Shown: one piece after another, positions 1 to 6,183 of the stretch
Numbering within the stretch: position 1 is the stretch's first letter
How the letters are laid out: each line of letters begins with the position of its first letter
Source: DATACN01 sp038215095
Lineage (GTDB): Bacteria > Actinomycetota > Thermoleophilia > Solirubrobacterales > Thermoleophilaceae
DNA length: 9,145 bases
Direction of reading: 5' to 3'
NCBI GenBank assembly: GCA_038215095.1
Contig: JBBQRG010000099.1
Span: 1 to 9,145, forward strand
Program-made: the position numbers and the translations under genes
The notes under the pieces: model-generated
Seen by the model: only the letters and a program-made list of their open reading frames with translations
Told to the model about the DNA's origin: nothing
Databases searched by the model: none

Positions 1-511
1 CGGTCTCCGGCTTGTCGTCGTCGCGCTGGACGAGCTTCGAGCCGTCCTGGTCGCAGACGCCCTCGTTCTTCGGGGGGTCGAACTCCGTGTGGTAGACGTG
101 GCCGTTCTTCTTGCAGATCCGCCGCCCGGTCAGGCGCCGGATCACCTCCTCGTCGGGAGCGTCGATCAGGAGCGCAGCCGTGAGCGAGCGGTCGCGCTTC
201 TGGAGCGCCTCGTCGAGCGTCTCGGCCTGGCCGCTCGTGCGCGGGAAGCCGTCCAGCAGGAAGCCGTCCTCGGCCTCCTGGGAGTCCACGCGCTCCATGA
301 TCACCTTGCAGATCAGGTCGTCGGGCACGAGGTCGCCCTCGTCCATGTACCTCTTGGCCTCCTTGCCGAGGTCCGACTCCTCCTCGACGGCGGCGCGCAG
401 GATGTCTCCCGTGGCGTAGTAGGGCAGGTCGAAATCATCGACCAGGCGCTCGGCCTGGGTGCCCTTTCCGGCCCCGGGAGGGCCCATTAGTACGAGGTTA
501 AGCTCTGGCAC
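1..511 (-). CDS. adk: Adenylate kinase (3' end outside window)
   Basis: Cytosolic nucleotide kinase that interconverts ATP + AMP and 2 ADP. The first 170 codons are visible; the C-terminus runs off the left edge. The P-loop GPPGAGKGT lies at residues 10-18 (Lys16), followed by the AMP-binding TGDILRA (34-40), the DGFPR motif (87-91), and the start of the LID with TGRRIC (128-133). The LID zinc positions read C133-x2-N136 and C153-x2-D156, so one canonical ligand is changed (see findings). I chose the GTG at 511 because it supplies the first beta strand (PELNLVL) before the P-loop; the next in-frame ATG at 487 would remove it. It follows secY by 27 bases, the usual secY-adk order, and is probably on the same transcript. 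Identity is sure from the motifs; the start is likely but not certain. Confidence 0.96.
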   Translation of the reverse strand, partial: MPELNLVLMGPPGAGKGTQAERLVDDFDLPYYATGDILRAAVEEESDLGKEAKRYMDEGDLVPDDLICKVIMERVDSQEAEDGFLLDGFPRTSGQAETLDEALQKRDRSLTAALLIDAPDEEVIRRLTGRRICKKNGHVYHTEFDPPKNEGVCDQDGSKLVQRDDDKPET

Positions 512-538
512 GAAGCGGAGAGGCTATCGCCTCTCCTT
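512..538 (-). promoter_or_regulatory. secY-adk intergenic hairpin with buried Shine-Dalgarno
   Basis: The coding strand directly after the secY stop reads AAGGAGAGGC, then GATA, then GCCTCTCC. GGAGAGGC (536-529) and GCCTCTCC (524-517) are perfect complements around a 4-base loop. The 5' arm contains the only good Shine-Dalgarno-like sequence before adk, about 20 bases from the GTG start, so it is too far away if unfolded and base-paired if folded. No T-run follows, so it is not a classical intrinsic terminator. A role in coupling adk to secY translation or in mRNA processing is inference. Confidence 0.6.
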
Positions 539-1807
539 CTACTTCAGGAAGCCCTCGTAGTTGCGCATCATCAGCTGCGCTTCCAGCTGCTTCATCGTGT
601 CGAGCGCCACGCCCACCACGATCAGCAGCGAGGTGCCGCCGAAGGCGAAGTTGGCCGCCGTCTGGTTGGTGAGGATCGTGGGCAGCGCGGCGACGGCCGC
701 GAGGTACAGGGCGCCCGGGAAGGTCAGCCGCGCGAGGATGCGGTCGAGGTATTCGGCCGTGGGCCTGCCGGGCCTCACCCCGGGGATGAAGCCGCCGTAC
801 TTCCTCAGGTTGTCGGCCTGCTCCACGGGATTGAAGGTGACCGCCGTGTAGAAGTAGGTGAACAGAACGATGAACAGCGACTCGCCGATCAGGTACGGCG
901 CGTGGCGGAAGTTGAAGAAGGCGGAGATGTCGGCGGCCCAGCTGGCCTGGGTCAGCTGGCCGACGGTGGGGAAGAAGGCCATCAGCGAGGCGGCGAAGAT
1001 CACAGGGATGACGCCTGCCATGTTCACGCGCAGCGGCAGGTAGGTCGAGCCGCCGCCGGACATGCGCCGGCCCACCACGCGTTTCGCGTACTGCACGGGG
1101 ATCCGGCGCTGGCCCTCCTGGATGAAGATCACCGCCACGATCACGCCGACGGCGATGAAGGGCATCATCACCTTGAAGACCTGGTCCGTGCTGTGCCACC
1201 AGGCGTTGATGCCCTGAGGCAGGCGCGACACGATGCTGGCGAAGATCATCAGCGAGATGCCGTTGCCGATGCCGCGCTGGGTGATCAGCTCGCCGAGCCA
1301 CATCACGAGCACGCAGCCGGCGGTCAGGGTCACCACGATGACCATGACGCGGCCGAAGGTGAAGTCCTTGACCACGTCGGTGCCGCCCGAGGAGAAGGTC
1401 CTGAAGAGGAACACGTAGCCGACCGACTGGGCGAGTGCCAGGCCGACGGTGACGTAGCGCGTGTACTGCGTGATCTTCTGCTGGCCGACCTCGCCCTCCT
1501 TGCGGAGCTTGTCAAGCGATGGCACGACCACCTGCAGCAGCTGCAGGATGATCGAGGCCGTGATGTAGGGCATGATCCCGAGCGCGAAGATCGCGAAGCG
1601 CTGCAGGGAGCCGCCGGAGAACAGGTTCAGGAAGCCCAGGACGTTGGAGCCGCCGAAGTTGTCCTGGATCTGCTTGACCGCGTCGATGTTGATGCCCGGC
1701 GCGGGGATGTAGGCGCCGATGCGGTAGAGCATCAGCATGCCGGCGGTGAACGCCAGCTTCTTCCGGATGTCGTGGACCTTGAACGCGTTGAGGAAGGTCT
1801 GCAGCAC
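539..1807 (-). CDS. secY: Preprotein translocase subunit SecY
   Basis: Pore-forming subunit of the SecYEG translocon in the cytoplasmic membrane. It passes unfolded preproteins driven by SecA and inserts membrane proteins delivered by the ribosome. At 422 residues it is normal for the family. About ten hydrophobic helices are visible (roughly 17-35, 71-92, 116-136, 152-172, 182-200, 211-230, 261-281, 308-328, 364-384 and 390-407). The plug/TM2 region GFLNLFSGGSLQRFAIFALG (58-77) is typical. The large cytosolic loops that bind SecA or the ribosome are at about 231-260 (QEGQRRIPVQYAKR) and 331-363 (NLRKYGGFIPG, RPT). The C-terminus YEGFLK is characteristic. Translation starts at a GTG three bases after the rplO stop; GAGGGC in the end of rplO can serve as ribosome-binding site. 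The stop is TAG. Confidence 0.98.
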   Translation of the reverse strand: MLQTFLNAFKVHDIRKKLAFTAGMLMLYRIGAYIPAPGINIDAVKQIQDNFGGSNVLGFLNLFSGGSLQRFAIFALGIMPYITASIILQLLQVVVPSLDKLRKEGEVGQQKITQYTRYVTVGLALAQSVGYVFLFRTFSSGGTDVVKDFTFGRVMVIVVTLTAGCVLVMWLGELITQRGIGNGISLMIFASIVSRLPQGINAWWHSTDQVFKVMMPFIAVGVIVAVIFIQEGQRRIPVQYAKRVVGRRMSGGGSTYLPLRVNMAGVIPVIFAASLMAFFPTVGQLTQASWAADISAFFNFRHAPYLIGESLFIVLFTYFYTAVTFNPVEQADNLRKYGGFIPGVRPGRPTAEYLDRILARLTFPGALYLAAVAALPTILTNQTAANFAFGGTSLLIVVGVALDTMKQLEAQLMMRNYEGFLK

Positions 1808-1810
1808 CGG

Positions 1811-2335
1811 CTAGCCCTCGTCTGCGGAAGCAGCCGGTGGCTGCGCACCGACAATTACCTGGCAGGTGCCGCCGGCGCCCTCGATCTTCTCGCGGGCGGT
1901 CTTCGAGAAGCCGTGTGCGTGCACCGTGAGAGCCTTTGAGAGGTCACCCTGGCCGAGCACCTTGACGGGCACGTCCTTGCGGCTGGCGAGGCCGTGCTCC
2001 TTCAGCGACTCGGGTGTGACCTCGGCGCCCTTGTCGAAGCGCTCCTCGAGGTCGCGCAGGTTCACCGGCTGGGTGTGCGTGCGGAACTTCTCGAAGGGCA
2101 TCGACTTCTTCATGTGCGGGCCGCGCAGCTTGCGCATCCGCATGTGGATCGGGTTCTGGCCGCCCTCGAAGCCGACCTTCTTCTTCGCGCCCGAGCGCGA
2201 GCCCGCGCCCTTGTGGCCGCGGCCGGAGGTCTTGCCCATGCCCGAGCCCTCGCCGCGGCCGACGCGCTTGCGCGGCCGGCGCGAGCCCGGGGCGGGCTTC
2301 AGGTTGTGGAGGCCGATGCGCTCGTTGTCAGCCAT
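1811..2335 (-). CDS. rplO: 50S ribosomal protein L15
   Basis: Large-subunit protein that assembles late and contacts 23S rRNA through a long, basic, Gly-rich N-terminal arm. The arm is clear here: RRPRKRVGRGEGSGMGKTSG (19-38) and GRGHKGAGSRSG, followed by the globular part with VNLRDLEERF (91-100) and the C-terminal AGGTCQVI (154-161). It has 174 residues, more than the roughly 145-150 common in the family, partly from a short Ala/Pro/Asp-rich tail (162-174). The ATG overlaps the end of rpmD by 8 bases (ATGGCTGA), the same arrangement as rpmC/rpsQ, which supports translational coupling. The end of the gene supplies the GAGGG before the secY GTG. Confidence 0.97.
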   Translation of the reverse strand: MADNERIGLHNLKPAPGSRRPRKRVGRGEGSGMGKTSGRGHKGAGSRSGAKKKVGFEGGQNPIHMRMRKLRGPHMKKSMPFEKFRTHTQPVNLRDLEERFDKGAEVTPESLKEHGLASRKDVPVKVLGQGDLSKALTVHAHGFSKTAREKIEGAGGTCQVIVGAQPPAASADEG

Positions 2336-2510
2336 CGTCGATCGCCACCAGGTGGTCGACCTTGCGCAGCGCCCCGCGCACGATCGGGTCGTCGGGCCGC
2401 TCCGCGGTCTTGCCGATGCGCCCGAGCCCGAGCGACTTGAGCGACTCGCGCTGCTTGCGGCTGGCGCCGGCGGGCGACTTGACCTGCTTCAGCTTGAGCG
2501 TGCCGGCCAT
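2328..2510 (-). CDS. rpmD: 50S ribosomal protein L30
   Basis: Small large-subunit protein of the bacterial 60-residue type. The match rests on the opening GTLKLKQVKSPAG (3-15), the helix KQRESLKSLGLGRIGKT (19-35) and the end VRGALRKVDHLVAI (44-57), together with its invariant place between S5 and L15. Its ATG overlaps the rpsE stop by one base (TGATG), and its stop lies inside the start of rplO. The Glu-rich end of rpsE supplies a strong GAGGAGGAGG ten bases upstream of the start. Confidence 0.97.
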   Translation of the reverse strand: MAGTLKLKQVKSPAGASRKQRESLKSLGLGRIGKTAERPDDPIVRGALRKVDHLVAIDDG

Positions 2511-3202
2511 CAGGCGGGAGCCTCCTCCTCAGCGGGGGGAGCCGGAGCCTCCTCAGCTGGGACCGGAGCCTCCTCAGCTGGGACCGGAGCCTCCCCGGCA
2601 GGGGAAGCCGGAGCATCTTCGGCGGACGCGCCCTCACTCTGCCCGCTGCCCGCTGCCCCCTGCCCACCATTCTTGTCATCAAGCCCAAGCACCTGAGCAA
2701 TAGTGAGCCCGCGCAGCTCAGCGACCTGCTTCGGATCACGGAGCTCCTTGAGCCCCTGCATCGTGGCCTTCACGAGGTTGATGGGGTTCTGGCTGCCGAG
2801 CGACTTCGACAGCACGTCGTGAATGCCGGCCAGCTCGAGCACCGCGCGCACCCCGCCACCGGCGATCACACCGGTGCCTTCGGAGGCGGGCTTCAGCAGC
2901 ACCTTGGCGGCGCCGTGGATGCCCGTGATCTGGTGGGTGATCGTGGTGCCGTGCATCGGGACCTTGTAGAGGTTCTTGCGCGCCTGCTCCACGCCCTTCT
3001 GGATCGCCACGGGGACCTCGTTGGCCTTGCCGTAGCCCACGCCGACCTGCGACTTCTCATCGCCCACCACCACGAGCGCGGTGAACGAGAAGCGGCGGCC
3101 GCCCTTGACGACCTTGGCGACGCGGTTGATCTCCACGACCCGCTCCTGCAGGTCGGAGTCACCGCGGCCGCGCGGGCCCCTTGTCCTGTCCCTACTCGCC
3201 AT
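2510..3202 (-). CDS. rpsE: 30S ribosomal protein S5 with A/P/E-rich C-terminal extension
   Basis: Small-subunit protein at the mRNA entry side, involved in decoding fidelity and helicase activity together with S3 and S4. The dsRNA-binding-like N-terminal domain has RVVEINRVAKVVKGGRRFSF (21-40) and TALVVVGD, with VGVGYGKANEVPVAI (53-67). The C-terminal domain has GVIAGGGVRAVLELAGI (111-127) and SKSLGSQNPINLVKAT. The normal protein ends near residue 176; residues 177-230 form an extra disordered tail. The tail starts with Gly/Ser/Gln-rich sequence coded by a four-unit heptamer repeat, and ends in PAEEAPV-type repeats coded by a perfect 21-bp tandem duplication. The ATG lies 21 bases after rplR with GAGG four bases upstream. 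Identity is certain; the tail's role is unknown. Confidence 0.98.
   Translation of the reverse strand: MASRDRTRGPRGRGDSDLQERVVEINRVAKVVKGGRRFSFTALVVVGDEKSQVGVGYGKANEVPVAIQKGVEQARKNLYKVPMHGTTITHQITGIHGAAKVLLKPASEGTGVIAGGGVRAVLELAGIHDVLSKSLGSQNPINLVKATMQGLKELRDPKQVAELRGLTIAQVLGLDDKNGGQGAAGSGQSEGASAEDAPASPAGEAPVPAEEAPVPAEEAPAPPAEEEAPA
2521..2530 (-). promoter_or_regulatory. Ribosome-binding site of rpmD inside rpsE tail
   Basis: The coding strand reads GAGGAGGAGG, ten bases before the rpmD ATG. The same bases encode the EEE of the S5 tail, so the acidic repeat doubles as the Shine-Dalgarno of the next gene. Confidence 0.6.
2544..2594 (-). repeat. 21-bp tandem repeat in rpsE tail
   Basis: On the plus strand the 21-base unit beginning GGAGCCTCCTCAGCTGG is present twice without mismatch (2544-2564 and 2565-2585), followed by the first nine bases of a third copy (2586-2594). 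Because 21 is a multiple of three, each unit codes for a 7-residue PAEEAPV-type repeat. Perfect identity suggests a recent duplication by slippage. Confidence 0.9.
2639..2666 (-). repeat. Four-unit heptamer repeat in rpsE
   Basis: The plus strand reads ctgcccg, ctgcccg, ctgcccc, ctgccca: four adjacent 7-bp units (coding strand NGGGCAG). It lies in the Gly/Gln/Ser-rich junction between the S5 domain and its acidic tail. Related arrays occur in rpsQ and rplV. Confidence 0.8.
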
Positions 3203-3223
3203 GACGCCTCACGGTAGCGATGA

Positions 3224-3577
3224 TCAAAGCTTCAGTCCGCCCTCTCGGGCGCCTTCCGCGAGCGCCTGGACGCGCCCGTGGTACTGGTAGCCGCCGCGGT
3301 CGAACACCACGGTCTCGACCCCCGCCGCCTTCGCGCGCTCCGCCAGGAGCTCGCCGGCGCGCTTGGCCTGCTCCATGCGGCCGAGCTGCTTCAGGTCGGA
3401 CTCCGTCCAGCTGACGGCGGCCACCGTGTGGCCGGCCACGTCGTCGATCAGCTGCGCGCCGATGCCGCGATTGCTGCGGAACACCGACAGCCGCGGCAGC
3501 TCCGCCGTGCCGCGGATCTTCGCGCGAACTCGGCGCCGGCGGCGGAGGCGCTTTTGGGGCTTCGTGGAAAGGCTCAT
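3224..3577 (-). CDS. rplR: 50S ribosomal protein L18
   Basis: Large-subunit protein that binds 5S rRNA with L5 and anchors it in the central protuberance. It has 117 residues, normal for the family. The basic N-terminal arm RLRRRRRVRAKIRGT (10-24) leads into LPRLSVFRSN (28-37), and the signature VVFDRGGYQYHGRVQALAEG is at 90-109. Its ATG overlaps the rplF stop by four bases (ATGA), a classic coupling arrangement, and GGAAGG in the end of rplF lies upstream. A 21-base gap separates it from rpsE. Nothing unusual is seen. Confidence 0.98.
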   Translation of the reverse strand: MSLSTKPQKRLRRRRRVRAKIRGTAELPRLSVFRSNRGIGAQLIDDVAGHTVAAVSWTESDLKQLGRMEQAKRAGELLAERAKAAGVETVVFDRGGYQYHGRVQALAEGAREGGLKL

Positions 3578-4107
3578 GCGCGCTTGCCGACCTTCCGGGC
3601 CACGTACTCGCCCTGGTAGCGCACGCCCTTGCCCTTGTAGGGCTCCGGCGGGCGCTTCTTGCGGATGATCGCGGCCACCTCGCCGACGGCCTGCTTGGAG
3701 ATGCCGCGCACCACGATCTGGGTGGGCTGGGGCACCTCGAAGTCGATGCCCGCGGGCGCCTCGACCTCGACCGGGTGCGAGTAGCCCAGGCTCAGCACGA
3801 GCTTGTTGCCCTGCAGCGCGGCGCGATAGCCAACGCCCTGGATCTCTAGCCGCTTCTCGAAGCCGTGGGTCACGCCCTCGACCATGTTCGCGATCAGGCT
3901 GCGTGTGAGCCCGTGCAGCGCGCGGTGCTCGCCGCGGTTGGTGGGCCGCGACACCACGATCTGACCGTCTTCCTTCTTCACGTCGATGTCGCGCGCCACG
4001 CGCTCGGACAGCTCGCCCTTGGGGCCGTTCACGCGCACGATCTCCGGCTCCACCGAGACCATCACGCCCTCCGGGACGTCGATCGGCTGCCTTCCGATCC
4101 GGCTCAC
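3574..4107 (-). CDS. rplF: 50S ribosomal protein L6
   Basis: Large-subunit protein near the sarcin-ricin loop and factor-binding site, built of two similar domains. It has 177 residues, normal length. The N-terminus SRIGRQPIDVPEGV (2-15) is typical, the second domain includes EIQGVGYRAALQG (88-100) and LSLGYSHPVE (105-114), and the C-terminal signature PEPYKGKGVRY is at 154-164. The start is GTG, two bases after the rpsH stop (TAGCCGTG); the alternative of a later ATG would remove the conserved N-terminus. GAGGG in the end of rpsH lies about 11 bases upstream. Confidence 0.98.
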   Translation of the reverse strand: MSRIGRQPIDVPEGVMVSVEPEIVRVNGPKGELSERVARDIDVKKEDGQIVVSRPTNRGEHRALHGLTRSLIANMVEGVTHGFEKRLEIQGVGYRAALQGNKLVLSLGYSHPVEVEAPAGIDFEVPQPTQIVVRGISKQAVGEVAAIIRKKRPPEPYKGKGVRYQGEYVARKVGKRA

Positions 4108-4109
4108 GG

Positions 4110-4511
4110 CTACCAGACCCTCGCTACGAGCTCGCCGCCGACGCGGGCGCGGCGCGCGTCGTGGCCGGTCATCACGCCCTGCGAGGTCGAGATGATCGCG
4201 GTGCCCATGCCGCCGAAAATCTTGGGGATGGTGTCCGCGTCCACGTAGCGGCGGCGGCCGGGCTTCGACAGGCGCTCGATCCCGGTGATGACGGGCTTGC
4301 GGTCCTCGGTGTACTTCAGCGTCACGCGCAGCACCTGGCCGACGCGCGCCGGCTCCACGGCGAAGCCCTCCACGTAGCCCTGCTCGGTGAGGATGCGGGC
4401 GACGTCCGCCTTGAAGGTGGAGGCGGGCATCACGACGTCGTCGTGATCGGCGATCAGGCCGTTGCGGATGCGCGTGAGCAGGTCCGCGATGGGGTCTGTG
4501 GTCACCGTCAT
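4110..4511 (-). CDS. rpsH: 30S ribosomal protein S8
   Basis: Primary 16S rRNA-binding protein of the small-subunit platform; in E. coli it is also the translational repressor of the spc operon. It has 133 residues, typical. The N-terminal TDPIADLLTRIRNG (5-18) and the C-terminal signature IISTSQGVMTGHDAR (106-120) with IPKIFGGMG (95-103) identify it. The ATG follows the rpsN stop by four bases (TAGCGAGATG). Whether S8 represses this operon cannot be seen; the E. coli target around the start of the L5 gene would have to lie within coding sequence here, because the rplX/rplE gap is two bases. Confidence 0.98.
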   Translation of the reverse strand: MTVTTDPIADLLTRIRNGLIADHDDVVMPASTFKADVARILTEQGYVEGFAVEPARVGQVLRVTLKYTEDRKPVITGIERLSKPGRRRYVDADTIPKIFGGMGTAIISTSQGVMTGHDARRARVGGELVARVW

Positions 4512-4515
4512 CTCG

Positions 4516-4701
4516 CTACCAGCTCGACTTCGTCAGTCCGGGGATGTAGCCCTGGTGGGCGTTCTCGCGCAGGCAGATGCGGCAGAGCCCGAACTTGCGC
4601 AGGTACGCGCGTGGGCGACCGCACCGCTTGCAGCGGTTGTAGTTGCGTGTCTTGTATTTCGATCCGCGCTGCTGGCGGACCCACTGTGACGTCTTTGCCA
4701 T
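4516..4701 (-). CDS. rpsN: 30S ribosomal protein S14, zinc-binding short form
   Basis: Small-subunit head protein. At 61 residues this is the short zinc-dependent (C+) form, with the four ligands C24, C27, C40 and C43 in RCKRCGRP and LCRICLREN and the typical end GYIPGLTKSSW. The long zinc-free S14 of other bacteria is about 100 residues and lacks the cysteines. Its ATG directly abuts the rplE stop (TAGATG), and the Glu codons at the end of rplE supply the ribosome-binding site. Many actinobacteria also carry a zinc-free copy elsewhere for zinc starvation; that cannot be judged here. Confidence 0.98.
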   Translation of the reverse strand: MAKTSQWVRQQRGSKYKTRNYNRCKRCGRPRAYLRKFGLCRICLRENAHQGYIPGLTKSSW

Positions 4702-5475
4702 CTACTCCTCTTCGCTTCCTGGCTCGCCCTCTTCGCCCTCTGCGCCTTCTTCGGGACGCTCAGGCTTCTCGTAGGCCTCGGGGTTCTCCTCCTTGAGCTG
4801 CTCCAGCGCTGCCTGCTCGGCCTCGGCCCGCTCGCGGGCCTCCTCCTTGCGCTGCTCCTCCTCGGCCTCCTGCTCCTCCTCCGACTGGGCCGAACCGGGC
4901 GCGCCCTCGCGCTGGAACGGCATGCCGAGCTCGGCGAGCAGCACGTAGGCCTCCTCGTCGGTGGCCGCGCTGGTGGTGATGGTCACGTCCAGGCCGCGCA
5001 CCTGGTCGACCGAGTCGTAGTCGATCTCGGGGAAGATGATCTGCTCGCGGATGCCCATGGAGTAGTTGCCGCGGCCGTCGAACGAGCGCGTCGGCAGCCC
5101 GCGGAAGTCGCGGATGCGCGGGATGGCGATCGACATCAGCCGGTCGAGGAACTCCCACATGCGGGCCCGGCGCAGCGTGACGGACACGCCCACGGGCATG
5201 CCCTCGCGCAGCTTGAAGTTCGCGATGGACTTGCGCGCCGTGCGCTCGTTGGGGTGCTGGCCGGCGATCGTCGCGAGCTGCTCCGCGGCGGCATCGAGCA
5301 CCTTGGAGTCCTGCTTGGCGTCGCCGACGCCCATGTTCAGCGTGATCTTCTGCACGCGCGGGGCCTGCATCGGAGTCGAGTAGCTGAAGCGGGAGATCAG
5401 GCTGTCGCGGATCTCCTGCTCGTAGCGCTCCTTGAGGCGCGGCGGGATGTTCGCCTGTGTCTGTGCGGCTTCCAT
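4702..5475 (-). CDS. rplE: 50S ribosomal protein L5 with acidic C-terminal extension
   Basis: 5S rRNA-binding protein of the central protuberance that contacts S13 and P-site tRNA. The domain is complete in residues 1-190: PPRLKERYEQEI (11-22), QKITLNMGVGDA (42-53), KSIANFKLREGMPVG (82-96), LPTRSFDGRGNYSMGI (127-142) and the end YVLLAELGMPFQRE. Normal L5 is about 180 residues; this one has 257. The extra residues 191-257 are dominated by Glu, with EEEQEAEEEQRKEEARERAE (199-218) likely to form a charged helix and a disordered end EGEEGEPGSEEE. The ATG lies two bases after rplX (TAGCCATG) without an obvious Shine-Dalgarno, suggesting reinitiation by the rplX-terminating ribosome. Function of the tail is unknown. 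Confidence 0.98.
   Translation of the reverse strand: MEAAQTQANIPPRLKERYEQEIRDSLISRFSYSTPMQAPRVQKITLNMGVGDAKQDSKVLDAAAEQLATIAGQHPNERTARKSIANFKLREGMPVGVSVTLRRARMWEFLDRLMSIAIPRIRDFRGLPTRSFDGRGNYSMGIREQIIFPEIDYDSVDQVRGLDVTITTSAATDEEAYVLLAELGMPFQREGAPGSAQSEEEQEAEEEQRKEEARERAEAEQAALEQLKEENPEAYEKPERPEEGAEGEEGEPGSEEE
4705..4713 (-). promoter_or_regulatory. Ribosome-binding site of rpsN inside rplE tail
   Basis: The coding strand reads GAAGAGGAG immediately before TAGATG. These bases encode the final EEE of L5 and give rpsN a good Shine-Dalgarno. Confidence 0.6.
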
Positions 5476-5477
5476 GG

Positions 5478-5810
5478 CTAGTCGATGTCCGTTCCGGACT
5501 TCTTCGCGACGCGCACGCGGCGGCCGTCCTCGCGCTTGACCGACACCCGCGTGGGCGCCCCCGACTTCGGGTCGAGCAGCTGCACGTTGGAGATGTGCAC
5601 GGGCCCCTCGGTCTCGACGATGCCGCCGACCTCCTGGGAGCGCTGGGTGTCGCGCAGCGTGCGGGGGGTGGTGTGGCGCTTCTGCACGTTCACGCCCTCC
5701 ACGTAGACGCGCTGGCGCACGGGGTCGACGCGCAGCACGCGGCCCGTCCGGCCGCGGTCCTTGCCCGAGATGACCTTCACATTGTCGTCCTTGCGGATCT
5801 TCAGCGCCAC
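5478..5810 (-). CDS. rplX: 50S ribosomal protein L24
   Basis: Assembly-initiator protein of the large subunit, located near the tunnel exit. It has 110 residues, normal. The KOW motif occupies about residues 8-34 (DDNVKVISGKDRGRTGRVLR), followed by VYVEGVNVQKRHTTP (35-49), GGIVETEGPVHISNV (62-76) and the terminal VKREDGRRVRV. The start is GTG (reading ALKIRKDDN), one base after the rplN stop, and it is fixed by the strong GGAGGTG eight or so bases upstream. Confidence 0.97.
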   Translation of the reverse strand: MALKIRKDDNVKVISGKDRGRTGRVLRVDPVRQRVYVEGVNVQKRHTTPRTLRDTQRSQEVGGIVETEGPVHISNVQLLDPKSGAPTRVSVKREDGRRVRVAKKSGTDID

Positions 5811-5811
5811 G

Positions 5812-6180
5812 TCAGAGCACCTCCGGGGCCAGCGAGACGATCCTCATGAAGTTGCGGTCGCGCAGCTCGCGGGCCACCGGCCCGAAGATGCGGGTGCCGC
5901 GCGGGTTGTCCTGCGCGTCCAGCAGCACCGCGGCGTTCTCGTCGAAGGAGATGTAGGTGCCGTCGTTGCGCCCGAACTCCTTGCGCGTGCGCACGACGAC
6001 CGCCCTCACGACCTCGCCCTTGCGGACGGCGCCGTGCGGGATCGCCTGCTTCACCGTGGCGACGATGATGTCCCCCACGCCGGCGTAACGCCGGTGCGAG
6101 CCGCCCGCCACACGAATGCAGAGGATCTCCCTGGCTCCGGTGTTGTCGGCCACCTTCAGTCTGGACTCCTGCTGGATCAT
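5812..6180 (-). CDS. rplN: 50S ribosomal protein L14
   Basis: Large-subunit interface protein that pairs with L19 and contacts 16S rRNA; it is also the docking site of the silencing factor RsfS. It has 122 residues, exactly the usual length. MIQQESRLKVADNTGAREI (1-19), the signature KGEVVRAVVVRTRKE (54-68) and GTRIFGPVARELR (95-107) are clear. The ATG is three bases after the rpsQ stop (TGATCGATG), with GGAGAGG in the end of rpsQ. In E. coli this gene opens the spc operon behind its own promoter; here there is no space for one. Confidence 0.98.
   Translation of the reverse strand: MIQQESRLKVADNTGAREILCIRVAGGSHRRYAGVGDIIVATVKQAIPHGAVRKGEVVRAVVVRTRKEFGRNDGTYISFDENAAVLLDAQDNPRGTRIFGPVARELRDRNFMRIVSLAPEVL
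5818..5824 (-). promoter_or_regulatory. Ribosome-binding site fixing the rplX GTG start
   Basis: GGAGGTG on the coding strand, inside the last codons of rplN, seven bases from the rplX GTG at 5810. It is the best Shine-Dalgarno match in the window and decides the start of L24. Confidence 0.75.
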
Positions 6181-6183
6181 CGA

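Noticed and set aside
512..538. Intrinsic terminator between secY and adk
   Set aside because: The stem is perfect but is followed by GCTTC and the adk start, without a T-run; it is kept as a possible regulatory hairpin only.
498..1301. 267-codon minus-strand frame inside secY
   Set aside because: An out-of-frame shadow rich in Arg, His and Pro within a certain secY gene.
902..1939. 345-codon open frame on the plus strand opposite secY and rplO
   Set aside because: Its Asp/His/Ala-rich translation is the typical reverse shadow of a GC-rich membrane protein gene; no family resemblance and no ribosome site.
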